The position numbers and the translations under genes were made by a program. From Arthrobacter bussei (lineage in GTDB: Bacteria; Actinomycetota; Actinomycetes; Actinomycetales; Micrococcaceae), in the NCBI RefSeq assembly GCF_009377195.2, contig NZ_VJXX01000001.1, positions 1,116,001 through 1,180,000 on the forward strand: 64,000 bases of DNA, in the 5' to 3' direction. The number at the start of each line of letters is the position of its first letter. Within the stretch, counting starts at the first letter, position 1. This document shows, in pieces, positions 54,673 through 63,892 of this stretch. The notes beneath the pieces were generated by a model that saw only the letters and a list, made by a program, of their open reading frames with translations, did no database searches and was not told the DNA's origin.

Positions 54673-54800
54673 GAGTAATCGGCGGGAGCCGGGGCAGTCC
54701 CCTAGGAAGGCGGCTTCAATATTCCAAGGGCCGCCAGGCCCGCAGGAATTTCGTTGCCGCCGTTCGGGGGCTGTCCCGGCTCTCATGGTGCTGATTACTC
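54673..54800 (-). promoter_or_regulatory. Long-range RNA stem in the grpE-dnaJ gap
   Basis: In the leftward transcript GAGTAATC pairs with GATTACTC, and further in GAGCCGGGACAG pairs with CTGCCCCGGCTC with one mismatch. The stem closes a loop of about 75 nt that contains a smaller stem candidate. The grpE stop codon TAA (54797-54795) lies inside the outer helix. It could be an RNase-processing, attenuation or stabiliser element that sets dnaJ level separately. Confidence 0.7.
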
Positions 54801-55457
54801 CGGAACCGCCACGATGACCTGGGCGGCCCGGAGGACGCGCTCGCCCTTACGGTAGCCGGCGCGGAGGATCTGGCTGACACTGTCGGCCTGCACGTCGGCA
54901 CTCGGCTGCTGCATGAGCGCCTCGTGGACGTTCGGGTCGAACGCGACGCCGACCTCGTCGATCCGGGTGAGCTCGTACGCCTTGAGGACGTTCTCGAGCT
55001 TGCCGGCGATCGCCGCGAACGGGCCCCCGGCGAGGTCGCCGTGCTGGCGTGCTGCGTCGATGTCGTCGAGGACGGGCATCAGCGAGTTGAGCACGCCGAT
55101 GACCGCCTGGTCACGGGCGACGTCCCGGTCACGCTCGACACGGCGCCGGTAGTTGACGTATTCCGCCTGGAGCCGGAGGAGGTCGTTCCGCAGTTCCGCG
55201 ACGACATCCACGGCCGGATTGCTCCCGCCGTCGTCGCCCGCCTCATTGAGGATGGCCTCGGCCTGGGCCAGGGCATCCCCCTCGGAGGCGTCGCCCGAGG
55301 GCTCTGCCTGCTCCCCGGCCACGGAATCCTCCGCAGCCGGGGCGCCGGCATCGTTCTGCTGCCCACGGACTTCGCCTGTTTCCGGGTCGATCTTCCGGTT
55401 GTCGCGGAAGCTCACCGGCTCCGACTGGTGCTCTTCTTCATTTCCGTGGTGCGGCAT
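54795..55457 (-). CDS. grpE: Nucleotide exchange factor GrpE
   Basis: A 220-residue dimeric factor that releases ADP from DnaK. The N-terminal 85 residues are acidic, disordered and longer than in E. coli. The coiled-coil helix starts ELRNDLLRLQAEYVNYRRRVERDRDV, and the beta-wing reads GVAFDPNVHEALMQQPSADVQADSVSQILR with GYRKGERVLRAAQVIVA at the end. ATG 55457 follows the dnaK stop after two bases, so the two are translationally linked. VERDR and MPVLDDIDAARQHGDLAGG agree with the family. Confidence 0.95.
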   Translation of the reverse strand: MPHHGNEEEHQSEPVSFRDNRKIDPETGEVRGQQNDAGAPAAEDSVAGEQAEPSGDASEGDALAQAEAILNEAGDDGGSNPAVDVVAELRNDLLRLQAEYVNYRRRVERDRDVARDQAVIGVLNSLMPVLDDIDAARQHGDLAGGPFAAIAGKLENVLKAYELTRIDEVGVAFDPNVHEALMQQPSADVQADSVSQILRAGYRKGERVLRAAQVIVAVPE

Positions 55458-55459
55458 GA

Positions 55460-57403
<1,944 letters not shown>

Positions 57404-57404
<1 letters not shown>

Positions 57405-57432
57405 CTATAGGCCCAGCGGGCTCGGGCACCAA
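57404..57432 (-). promoter_or_regulatory. dnaK operon promoter
   Basis: Read leftward: -35 TTGGTG (57432-57427), 17 bp spacer, -10 TATAGT (57409-57404). It sits between the two HAIR boxes, with the start site near 57397 and a leader of about 70 nt. Confidence 0.75.
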
Positions 57433-57438
57433 ATCACC

Positions 57439-57457
57439 TTGAGTCGGGTCGGCTCAA
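57439..57457 (-). promoter_or_regulatory. HspR-binding HAIR box distal to dnaK
   Basis: Second TTGAG-N9-CTCAA, centre 53 bp from the first and just upstream of the -35. It ends 7 bp before the stop of the upstream DUF2252 gene. Confidence 0.88.
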
Positions 57458-57464
57458 CTTCTCC

Positions 57465-58778
57465 TCAGGCGGCCGGGACAGCGGTGATCAGGCCTTCCCG
57501 GAAGGCATCCACGAAGAGGGCGTGGTCCTGCCGGACGGTGTTCGCATAGGACTCCCCGAACTCGACGATGTCCTCGATGAATCCGCCCCGCGAGCGCTCG
57601 ACGGCGGCGAGGATGGCCGTCTCGGTGCGGAAGGGGACGAGGTCGTGGTCGCTGTCCTCGTCGGTGGAGCAGTGGATCTTCGCCGTCGCCTGGCCGAGGG
57701 CCTCCAGCACGGGCGCCATCTGCTCGGGCTCCGTCAGGTCCTCCCAGGAGAGGTCGCGCTTGTAGGGGGACAGCTCCGACACCACGTAGGAGACGCCGCG
57801 GATGGACGTGTACCCGAGGAAGGGATCCGTGTGGGTCTGCAGCGAACGCTGGCTGACGACGGCACGGTGCCCGTCGTCCTCGAAGTAGTCACGCACGCGC
57901 TGGTCGTGGACGATCCTGCTGGGAGCGGCGATGGTGGACTGCTTCATGGTCAGGACGATGTCGTTCTCCTGGGCCTCGTCGAAGCCCTCGATCAGGACGT
58001 TGTAGGTCGGCAGGCCCGCGCTGCCGATGCCGAAGCCCTTCTTCCCGACGATCCCCTTGACGCGGTAGAAGATCCGGCGACGGGACCGTTCGCCGGCAGG
58101 GATGGTGCGCAGGTACTGCTGGAACGCCTCGGCCACGTCCGCGTACTCGCCGTCGTCGAGCGACCTGATGGAGCCGTCGTCGCGGAACTGGCGTTCGTCG
58201 TCCTCGATGACGGTCAGGGAATCGAGCAGCCGGGTCCGCCGGGCGGCGCGGGCCTGTTGGAGGACGCGGTGGATGGTCCCCTCGGTGTTGTCGAGGCCGA
58301 AGGCGAAGGTGGACTGCTCGTCGTCGACGTAGTCCGCGACACGTCGCAGGTAGGCCTCGAGGTAGATCCCGGCGAGGTCGCGAACGGCCCGGGACGGCAG
58401 GGCCTTCTGCCAGCAGAGGAGCGTCAGTGAGGCGACGAAGCGGCGCAGGTCCCAGGAGAAATGTCCCACGTAAGCTTCGTCGAAATCGTTGACGTCGAAG
58501 GTCAGGCGGCCCTCGTTGCTCATGTAGGTACCGAAGTTCTCGGCGTGCAGGTCCCCATGGATCCAGACGCGACCCGTCCGCTCGTCGGCCCAGGCGTCGT
58601 CGAGGCCTGCCATGTCCGTGTAGAAGAGGGACGCACTGCCGCGGTAGAAGGCGTACGGGTCCGCCGCCATCTTCCGGAACCGTGCCCGGAAGGCGAGCGG
58701 ATCGACACCCATCAGGTCCTGGTGGGCCTCGACGAGCGTGTCGACGATGTGCTGCTGACGGGTATCGGTGGCTGCCAT
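57465..58778 (-). CDS. DUF2252 family protein (kinase-like fold)
   Basis: A 437-residue protein of the DUF2252 family, whose core resembles aminoglycoside-phosphotransferase-like kinases. WIHGDLHAENFGTYM and LTFDVNDFDEAYVGHFSWDL are the catalytic-loop and metal-binding-like motifs. MKQSTIAAPSRIVHDQRVRDYFE and VSQRSLQTHTDPFLGYT follow. The substrate is unknown. Upstream of and on the same strand as dnaK, but 136 bp apart with the dnaK promoter between. The ATG has GGGCGG upstream, a weak ribosome site. Confidence 0.88.
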   Translation of the reverse strand: MAATDTRQQHIVDTLVEAHQDLMGVDPLAFRARFRKMAADPYAFYRGSASLFYTDMAGLDDAWADERTGRVWIHGDLHAENFGTYMSNEGRLTFDVNDFDEAYVGHFSWDLRRFVASLTLLCWQKALPSRAVRDLAGIYLEAYLRRVADYVDDEQSTFAFGLDNTEGTIHRVLQQARAARRTRLLDSLTVIEDDERQFRDDGSIRSLDDGEYADVAEAFQQYLRTIPAGERSRRRIFYRVKGIVGKKGFGIGSAGLPTYNVLIEGFDEAQENDIVLTMKQSTIAAPSRIVHDQRVRDYFEDDGHRAVVSQRSLQTHTDPFLGYTSIRGVSYVVSELSPYKRDLSWEDLTEPEQMAPVLEALGQATAKIHCSTDEDSDHDLVPFRTETAILAAVERSRGGFIEDIVEFGESYANTVRQDHALFVDAFREGLITAVPAA

Positions 58779-58902
58779 CCGCCCACGGTACGCGCGTTCC
58801 CTGCCGGACGGCCGGGATCGGGCCCGGAACGGCCGGTGGAAGCGACCGGTGGGGACTCCCGCGCAGGTCGGCGGGTGCAGGACGGGCCCGTCCGCCGAGG
58901 TC

Positions 58903-59325
58903 CTACCGGCGGGTGAGGGTGGCGTGCAGGGCGGTGACGCGTTCGAGGATGTCGTCCCGGATCAGGCGCATGCGCTCGATCCCCTCGATGCCGCGCTCGC
59001 TGGGCTCGTCCGTCTCCCAGCGCTCGTAGAGCGTGCCGTCGACCTCGTCGACCTGCGCCTCGGCGCCGAGGACGACGACGAGGTCCGCCCGCTCCTGGTC
59101 CTCGCGGGTGATCCGGCGGGGCACGTTCCGGCTGATGTCGATCCCCAGCTCGGCCAGGGCCTCCGCGGAGAGGCCGTTGACGGCGGACCCGGGCTGCGAC
59201 CCGGCGGAGGCACTGGTGACAGCACCCCCGGCCACCCTGTCCATGAGGCCGGCCGCCATCTGTGACTTGCCCCCGTTCTTGACGCACACGAACAGGACCG
59301 AGGGTGCGGCTGCCTTGAAGCTCAT
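58903..59325 (-). CDS. ArsC-type low-molecular-weight phosphatase (possible mycothiol-dependent arsenate reductase)
   Basis: A 140-residue member of the LMW protein-tyrosine phosphatase fold. SVLFVCVKNGGKSQMAAGLM is the phosphate loop with catalytic Cys. The usual Arg of CX5R is Lys here, a change found in actinobacterial ArsC1/ArsC2-like arsenate:mycothiol transferases. ADLVVVLGAEAQVDEVDG and WETDEPSERGIEG give the Asp of the DP-loop region. Whether it reduces arsenate or dephosphorylates proteins cannot be decided. ATG 59325 preferred; GTG 59337 also in frame. No arsB or acr3 is adjacent. Confidence 0.8.
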   Translation of the reverse strand: MSFKAAAPSVLFVCVKNGGKSQMAAGLMDRVAGGAVTSASAGSQPGSAVNGLSAEALAELGIDISRNVPRRITREDQERADLVVVLGAEAQVDEVDGTLYERWETDEPSERGIEGIERMRLIRDDILERVTALHATLTRR

Positions 59326-59348
59326 CGGGGTACTCACTTCTGCTCTGG

Positions 59349-59390
59349 AGGTCGGGGATCAGGGGTCGGGGATCAGAGGCCGGGGATCAG
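59349..59390. repeat. Three 14 bp tandem repeats
   Basis: Unit RGGYCGGGGATCAG repeated three times with one or two changes per copy, starting 23 bp upstream of the ArsC-like start. It may overlap that gene's promoter. Confidence 0.85.
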
Positions 59391-59450
59391 CAAACGTGAC
59401 GGGCCGGTTCATGACGTGGAACGCGGCGCTCGACGTCCCGGGCCAGCATA

Positions 59451-59498
59451 TGCACCGTCGACTGCACCGTCGACTGCACCGTCGACTGCACCGTCGAC
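59451..59498. repeat. Four exact 12 bp tandem repeats (TGCACCGTCGAC)
   Basis: Four identical copies with no spacers; each contains the palindrome GTCGAC. Exact identity suggests recent slippage expansion. Confidence 0.95.
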
Positions 59499-59656
59499 GA
59501 TCATCGATGCCTCTCCCGGGAGGACGGCGCACGGCCCGGCGTCGGGAGTCCTCTGCCCGCTCTCCCTCCGGCAGCCCCGCTCCTGGTCCGCTCCGGGCTC
59601 GTCGGGAACGTCCGCGGCTCGGCCCGCTCCCCTGGCCGCAGCCCGCGGTGCCGGGG

Positions 59657-59662
59657 CATACT
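59657..59662 (+). promoter_or_regulatory. -10 box of a leaderless small gene
   Basis: CATACT ends six bases before ATG 59669, which has no ribosome site. Confidence 0.5.
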
Positions 59663-59668
59663 GCGGTC

Positions 59669-59890
59669 ATGGAACTCGAAGAGTGGTGGGCAGCCGTCCT
59701 GCCGGAGACGCGGCAGTGGCTGGGCGATCACAACGGTGAGGCACTCTCCCCCGAGGTGGCCGCGGACATCAGCCGCGTGGGCGGCCTGATCGCCGCCGAC
59801 CCCTGGTGGATCGGAGAGCGCGGGCCCGACGGCGTCTTCCTCTCCGATGCGGCGACCGACTGGATCGAAGCCCGCGCCAACGGGGAGTGA
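59669..59890 (+). CDS. Small hypothetical protein (73 residues)
   Basis: MELEEWWAAVLPETRQWLGD, then NGEALSPEVAADISRVGG and GPDGVFLSDAATDWIEARAN. A compact acidic helical protein with several Trp; function unknown. Similar short actinobacterial proteins start MELxEWW. Codon use matches the surrounding genes, and a -10 box directly before the ATG supports real, leaderless expression. Confidence 0.7.
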   Translation: MELEEWWAAVLPETRQWLGDHNGEALSPEVAADISRVGGLIAADPWWIGERGPDGVFLSDAATDWIEARANGE

Positions 59891-60004
59891 CGCCGGGGCG
59901 GCCGCGGTCGTCACCGACGCGGCGGACCTCCCGTGCTCCTGCACCGCCGATGATGAAGGGAGCCGGCCCCGACGGACATCGCGGCCGGCCCCCTCCGGCA
60001 TCCC

Positions 60005-60718
60005 CTAGGCGACGCCGGCGCGACGGCGGACCAGCACCGCACCGCCGATACCTGCTCCCACCAGCGCCAGCGCGCCGAGGGCCAGAGGCGCGGTCGACTT
60101 CGGCGCCGGGACCGGCGCCGACACGACGCCGGTGTCCACGCCGCCCATCGGCAGAGCCGTCAGCTGACCCCGGACCGCACCCGGAACGAAGCTCGATGTG
60201 TGCGTGTCGGCCGAGAAGCCGGCGGGGTCGGACTCGAGCTGCTTGAGGGAGAAGCCCCCGCCCGTGTCCGCACCGCTGTCACCCGTCAGTCCCGTGGTGA
60301 AAGGGCCCTGCAGGCAGCCCGAACCCGTCAGGGTCCCCTCGCCCGCGGGATTCGGGAAGGCGATGCGGGGCGGGCCGTTCTTCCCCGCCGCGGTCTGGTG
60401 GATGTGGGTCGAGGTCTTCGCCATGCTCTGGAACGGGGGTGTGACGCCGTCGAGCGTGATGTCGTAGCAGATGATCTCGAGGTCCGAGTTGATCATGAAG
60501 TTGAACGTGCCGGTGGCGCCGGGCTCACCCGGGGCGGGTGCGCCGTCCGGGCCGATCACGTTGCCCGGGAGCGCCGCGACGGTGTAGGCACTGGTGAAGG
60601 AGTCCGGCCGGTCGACGGCCGTCTCCGCGGACGCGGGCGCAGCACCCATCGCCGTCACGAGCGCCGCTGTCCCTACGATGCCCGACAGCCCGGCGATCCT
60701 CTTCGTGGTCCTCTGCAT
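60005..60718 (-). CDS. Exported CHRD-domain protein
   Basis: A 237-residue surface protein. The signal peptide ends MGAAPASA-ET near residue 31. A CHRD domain follows (FNFMINSDLEIICYDITLDG, STHIHQTAAGKNGPPRIAF, GAVRGQLTALP), a fold known from chordin and widespread in bacterial exported proteins of unknown function. The C-terminus is Pro/Ala linker, a hydrophobic segment PLALGALALVGAGIGGAVLV and RRRAG, which would anchor it in the membrane; no LPxTG is visible. GGAAGGGACACC precedes the ATG. It is divergent from an ECF sigma gene, and both carry the same TGAACG / GTAT promoter pattern. Confidence 0.85.
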   Translation of the reverse strand: MQRTTKRIAGLSGIVGTAALVTAMGAAPASAETAVDRPDSFTSAYTVAALPGNVIGPDGAPAPGEPGATGTFNFMINSDLEIICYDITLDGVTPPFQSMAKTSTHIHQTAAGKNGPPRIAFPNPAGEGTLTGSGCLQGPFTTGLTGDSGADTGGGFSLKQLESDPAGFSADTHTSSFVPGAVRGQLTALPMGGVDTGVVSAPVPAPKSTAPLALGALALVGAGIGGAVLVRRRAGVA

Positions 60719-60764
60719 GGTGTCCCTTCCGATGTGCGCGCCGCGGATCGGTGCGCCTGCGAAG

Positions 60765-60793
60765 GTATACTCGCGCTTGCGTCCGGGCGTTCA
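60765..60793 (-). promoter_or_regulatory. ECF-type promoter of the CHRD gene
   Basis: Read leftward: TGAACG (60793-60788), 17 bp, GTATAC (60770-60765). The leader to ATG 60718 is about 40 nt. The same elements occur before the sigma gene. Confidence 0.6.
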
Positions 60794-60849
60794 TCGCCGC
60801 GGACGGACCGTCGTCGTCGTGGACTAATTGGACGTCGCGGACGAACCGG

Positions 60850-60879
60850 TGAACGTTTCACCACCCCCGAGCGGTATCC
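60850..60879 (+). promoter_or_regulatory. ECF-type promoter of the sigma/anti-sigma operon
   Basis: TGAACG (60850-60855), 18 bp, GTATCC (60874-60879). The -35 lies in the palindrome GGTGAA-CGT-TTCACC (60848-60862), which might also bind a repressor. Confidence 0.55.
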
Positions 60880-60913
60880 CCTTCGCACCCACTTCTGCGG
60901 ACAGGCGGACACG

Positions 60914-61459
60914 ATGCTCGGGACGACGGCTCGGAGGGCGGATTCAATCAGGGACGACGCCGGCACCTTCGACGTGCGGGAGGCCTTCGACGAGCACGGC
61001 CGTGGCCTCTACGCCTTCGCGTACAACAGCACGCGCGACGGCGGCATGGCCGAGGAATGCGTGCAGGAGACCTTCGTCCGGGCCTGGCGGGCACGGGCCA
61101 GCTACCGGCCCGACCGCGGGTCCGAGCGGACCTGGCTGTTCGCGATAGCCCGGAACGTGGTCATCGACCAGCTGCGTGCCCGGCAAAGACGGCCCACACC
61201 GGTCACCGACGACCACCTGCAGGCGTCCGCCACCGTGGTCTCGGAGACGGGACCGGCCGATGACCGGATCGTGCTGTACGGCGGGCTGGCGCGGTTGAGC
61301 CGGGAACACCGCGAGGTGATCGTCGCGGTCCAGCTGCAGGGTATGACCTACCTCCAGCTCGAGAGGCACACGGGCGTTCCCGCGGCGACGCTGCGCACAC
61401 GGATGTTCTACGGACTGAGAGCGCTGAAGGAAGCACTGCGCGAGGAGGAGGAGCAATGA
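60914..61459 (+). CDS. ECF-type RNA polymerase sigma factor
   Basis: A 181-residue extracytoplasmic-function sigma factor. Region 2: EAFDEHGRGLYAFAYNSTRD, AEECVQETFVRAWRARASY and RTWLFAIARNVVIDQLRAR. Region 4: LSREHREVIVAVQLQGMTYLQLERHTGVPAATLRTRM. This places it near the SigK/SigL/RpoE-like groups. ATG 60914 gives the usual N-terminus. The stop overlaps the anti-sigma start (ATGA). The divergent CHRD gene shares the promoter motif, so it is a predicted target. Confidence 0.93.
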   Translation: MLGTTARRADSIRDDAGTFDVREAFDEHGRGLYAFAYNSTRDGGMAEECVQETFVRAWRARASYRPDRGSERTWLFAIARNVVIDQLRARQRRPTPVTDDHLQASATVVSETGPADDRIVLYGGLARLSREHREVIVAVQLQGMTYLQLERHTGVPAATLRTRMFYGLRALKEALREEEEQ

Positions 61460-62193
61460 GCGATCAGCATGCGCGCCGGGAGGCACTGCTCGCGGCTGCC
61501 CTCGCCGGTGATCTCCACGGCGACGAGCAGCGCGACTTCGACCTCGCGTGCGCCGCGGATCCGACCCTGGCGGACGAGCTGCAGGAGCTCAGGGACCTCA
61601 CTCGGCGGCTGGACCGCGCGGACCTGACCTGGGAGGAACCACCGCTGCCGCCCGGCCTCGCCGAACGCGTCTCCCTGGCCACGGGTGCGTCTCCCGCCGG
61701 TCCCGCCGAGGAAACCGCTCCGTCCCGCTCCCGACGCACCGGCAGCAGAAGGCTCACGTCCGGGACCCGCCCGCGCCGCCTGCAGTTCTCACTGGCAGCG
61801 GCCGGACTCGTGGTGGCCGGCGCGCTCGGGGGGCAGGCCCTGACGGGAGCCCTGCAGGCTCCCCCGGACGGCCCGCCCGGGACGCTCGGCGCACTCGAGG
61901 ACGTCACCTTCTCGGAGCAGCCCGCCGGAACCACCGTCGACGCCGCTCTCGTGGCGCACACCTGGGGCACGGAGACGGTCCTCGAACTGGACGGACTCGC
62001 CGTCGGGGAGGAGTTCGAGGTGGTGCTGGTGGGTGACGACGGCGAGGAGTACCTCTCCGGCACCTTCCTCGGGGCGGACCGCACGGTCACCTGCCGGATG
62101 AACGCCGCGGTGCTGCGCGAGGACGTGTCCCAGCTCCAGATCCGCGACGGTGGGGGCGCCGTGGTCGCGGTGTCCGACGTCGTCCTGCTCTGA
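61456..62193 (+). CDS. Membrane anti-sigma factor (RskA-like, non-zinc)
   Basis: A 245-residue partner of the ECF sigma. The N-terminal cytoplasmic domain (LLAAALAGDLHGDEQRDFDLA, ELQELRDLTRRLDRADLTW) matches the anti-sigma helix bundle but lacks the HxxxCxxC zinc motif. A transmembrane helix lies near 109-130, then an external domain starting LEDVTFSEQPAGTTVDAALVA. This is the RskA/anti-sigma K arrangement. The signal is presumably sensed outside and transmitted by proteolysis. GGAGGAGGAG just upstream lies in the sigma gene. Confidence 0.85.
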   Translation: MSDQHARREALLAAALAGDLHGDEQRDFDLACAADPTLADELQELRDLTRRLDRADLTWEEPPLPPGLAERVSLATGASPAGPAEETAPSRSRRTGSRRLTSGTRPRRLQFSLAAAGLVVAGALGGQALTGALQAPPDGPPGTLGALEDVTFSEQPAGTTVDAALVAHTWGTETVLELDGLAVGEEFEVVLVGDDGEEYLSGTFLGADRTVTCRMNAAVLREDVSQLQIRDGGGAVVAVSDVVLL

Positions 62194-62208
62194 CCGGAGG
62201 ACCACGGA

Positions 62209-62249
62209 GGACGGCGGGCGGGACGACGCCCGCGCCGCCGCCGCCGTCC
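62209..62249. terminator. GC hairpin between the anti-sigma gene and the facing LCP gene
   Basis: GGACGGCGG / CCGCCGTCC, 9 bp outer stem with further GGGCG / CGCCC pairs inside. Located between two convergent stop codons. Confidence 0.75.
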
Positions 62250-62254
62250 GGCGG

Positions 62255-63892
62255 TCAGCCGAACGGGTTGGTGTCCTGGCAGGACACCTGATCGGCGGTC
62301 TGGTTGATGGCACCCGATACGTCGGGGCCGGCGACCTGGTCCAGTCCACCTGCGGCGTCCGCGCCGACATACACCTGCACACCGTAGACCGAGGGATCAG
62401 GAGTAGCGATCGACGCCGGCAGCCCGAGCAGGGCGGCGATGGCCCGTGCCTCCTCCTCGAAGCCCTCGCCGTAGTAGATGCCGGTGAGGGGCGTCGCGGG
62501 GGCGAGCATGCTCCCGGCCCCGGCGTAGCCGGCCCCGGTCAGCGCCGGGACGAGTGACGCGACGACGCTTGCGCCGCCTGTTCCGTCCGCGACGACCACG
62601 GGGACCGAGGAGGCTTCGGGCAGCGGACCGGCGTCGGGACTCGCGGTCGGGTCGGTGCTCCCGGCCGTGGGAGCACCCTCCGAGGGAACGTCCGTCGAGG
62701 GAACGTCCGCCGCGGGCGTCGTCAGGTCGGCACTGGACCGGAGTGCGGCGAAGAGTTCGGAGGCGAGGGGTTCGTCCAGCACCAGGCGGTTGGGATCAGC
62801 GGCCGGCACCGTGGGGACGGCGATGAACGCGACCTTCGCCGGGTCGATGTCCTTCAACCGGTTCCCGATGGTGACCATCGCGGGAACGGAGGCCAGGCCC
62901 CTGTCCACGGTGAGGTTGCTGGTCAGGGCGTCGGCGATCCCGAGCAGTCGCTGCGGGTTCCCGAGAGTCCCCTCGTCCTTGATCTTCCGGGTGAGCGAAC
63001 CGAGGAAGGCCTGCTGCGCCTGGATCCGGCCGAGGTCGCCGCCGTCACCGAACGCCGCACGGGCCCGCAGGAACGCCAGGGCCTGCTCGCCCTGGACGCT
63101 CGAGGTCCCGGCCGGCAGCTTCAGACCGGACTTCGGCTCGTCGATCGCCTGGGTGACACAGACGTCCACTCCTCCGACGGCGTCGGAGAGCTCGGTGACC
63201 GCGTTGAAGTCAGCCAGCATGAAGTGGTCCACCTCGAGCCCCGTGACCTCGTTGACGGTGTCCACCGCGCACCCCGGACCGGCGTCCCGCATGGCGCTGT
63301 TGATCATCTCGCCGGACCTCCCGCCGAACGAGCCGCCGCCCTGCCCGTCCGTGCAGGCGGGGATGTCCACGAGGAGGTCCCGCGGGAAGCTGAGGACGTT
63401 GACGTGCTGGTTGTCCGCCGAGATGTCGAGCAGCATCATGACGTCCGCCTGCCCGTAGCCCGAGGAGTCGTCCTCCGCGCCGTAGGCCGCATTCGATCCG
63501 CTCCGCGTGTCCGACCCCAGGACCAGGATCTGCAGCCGGTCGGTGCGGTCGTCCACCCCGGACCCCGAGGTCCCGGTGGCGCTGAGGTCGAGGCTGTCGA
63601 CGTTGGTCGCCAGTCGCACCGCCCAGTACCCGCCGAACACGACGACGGCCGTCACGAGAGCGATCACGGCCACCGCCACGGGACGCAGCCACCGGGGACG
63701 ACCGCCGTCCACGTCGTCGAGGCCGCGGCCGGAGCGGTGCTCGTCGTGGCGCTCGGCACGGTGCTCGTCGTTGTGCTCGGCCCGGTGCTCCTCGTGGCGC
63801 TCGGCTCTGCCCGGCACGCGTGCCCCCTGGCCGGGATCAGAGGGTCCGACGGGTCGGTCCGCCGGCGGGGGCTGGTCGGGCAGGTGCGTCAC
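62255..63892 (-). CDS. LytR-CpsA-Psr (LCP) family cell-wall polymer ligase with LytR_C domain
   Basis: A 545-residue membrane protein that attaches lipid-linked glycopolymers (such as teichoic acid or arabinogalactan) to peptidoglycan. The cytoplasmic N-terminus (about 66 residues) is made of repeated His/Glu/Arg/Asp units (AERHEEHRAEHNDEHRAERH). A transmembrane helix near 68-92 precedes the LCP domain with ILVLGSDTRSGSN, ADVMMLLDI and VLSFPRDLLVDIP, and Arg/Asp residues for pyrophosphate binding. The C-terminal LytR_C domain (PVVVADGTGGASVVASLV) closes it, after a Pro/Thr/Ser linker. GTG 63892 follows GAAGGA. Substrate not predictable. Confidence 0.92.
   Translation of the reverse strand: MTHLPDQPPPADRPVGPSDPGQGARVPGRAERHEEHRAEHNDEHRAERHDEHRSGRGLDDVDGGRPRWLRPVAVAVIALVTAVVVFGGYWAVRLATNVDSLDLSATGTSGSGVDDRTDRLQILVLGSDTRSGSNAAYGAEDDSSGYGQADVMMLLDISADNQHVNVLSFPRDLLVDIPACTDGQGGGSFGGRSGEMINSAMRDAGPGCAVDTVNEVTGLEVDHFMLADFNAVTELSDAVGGVDVCVTQAIDEPKSGLKLPAGTSSVQGEQALAFLRARAAFGDGGDLGRIQAQQAFLGSLTRKIKDEGTLGNPQRLLGIADALTSNLTVDRGLASVPAMVTIGNRLKDIDPAKVAFIAVPTVPAADPNRLVLDEPLASELFAALRSSADLTTPAADVPSTDVPSEGAPTAGSTDPTASPDAGPLPEASSVPVVVADGTGGASVVASLVPALTGAGYAGAGSMLAPATPLTGIYYGEGFEEEARAIAALLGLPASIATPDPSVYGVQVYVGADAAGGLDQVAGPDVSGAINQTADQVSCQDTNPFG

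Larger units (their letters stand above)
59326..59668. other. Gene-free region with two tandem repeat blocks
   Basis: About 343 bp. It contains the 14 bp and 12 bp repeat arrays listed separately. Open frames here are shadows with repeated Arg-Cys-Ser or similar units and no ribosome site. Confidence 0.6.

Noticed and set aside
59451-59498. Possible CRISPR array
   Set aside because: Units are 12 bp and directly joined with no spacers; no cas genes in the window.
59341-59668. Small ORFs with repeated Cys-Ser-Arg-Arg units
   Set aside because: They arise from the 12 bp repeat read in frame, with no ribosome site or family resemblance.
60848-60862. GGTGAACGTTTCACC as a TetR operator
   Set aside because: No TetR gene is adjacent, and its left part is better explained as the ECF -35 element. 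Kept only as a note in that feature.
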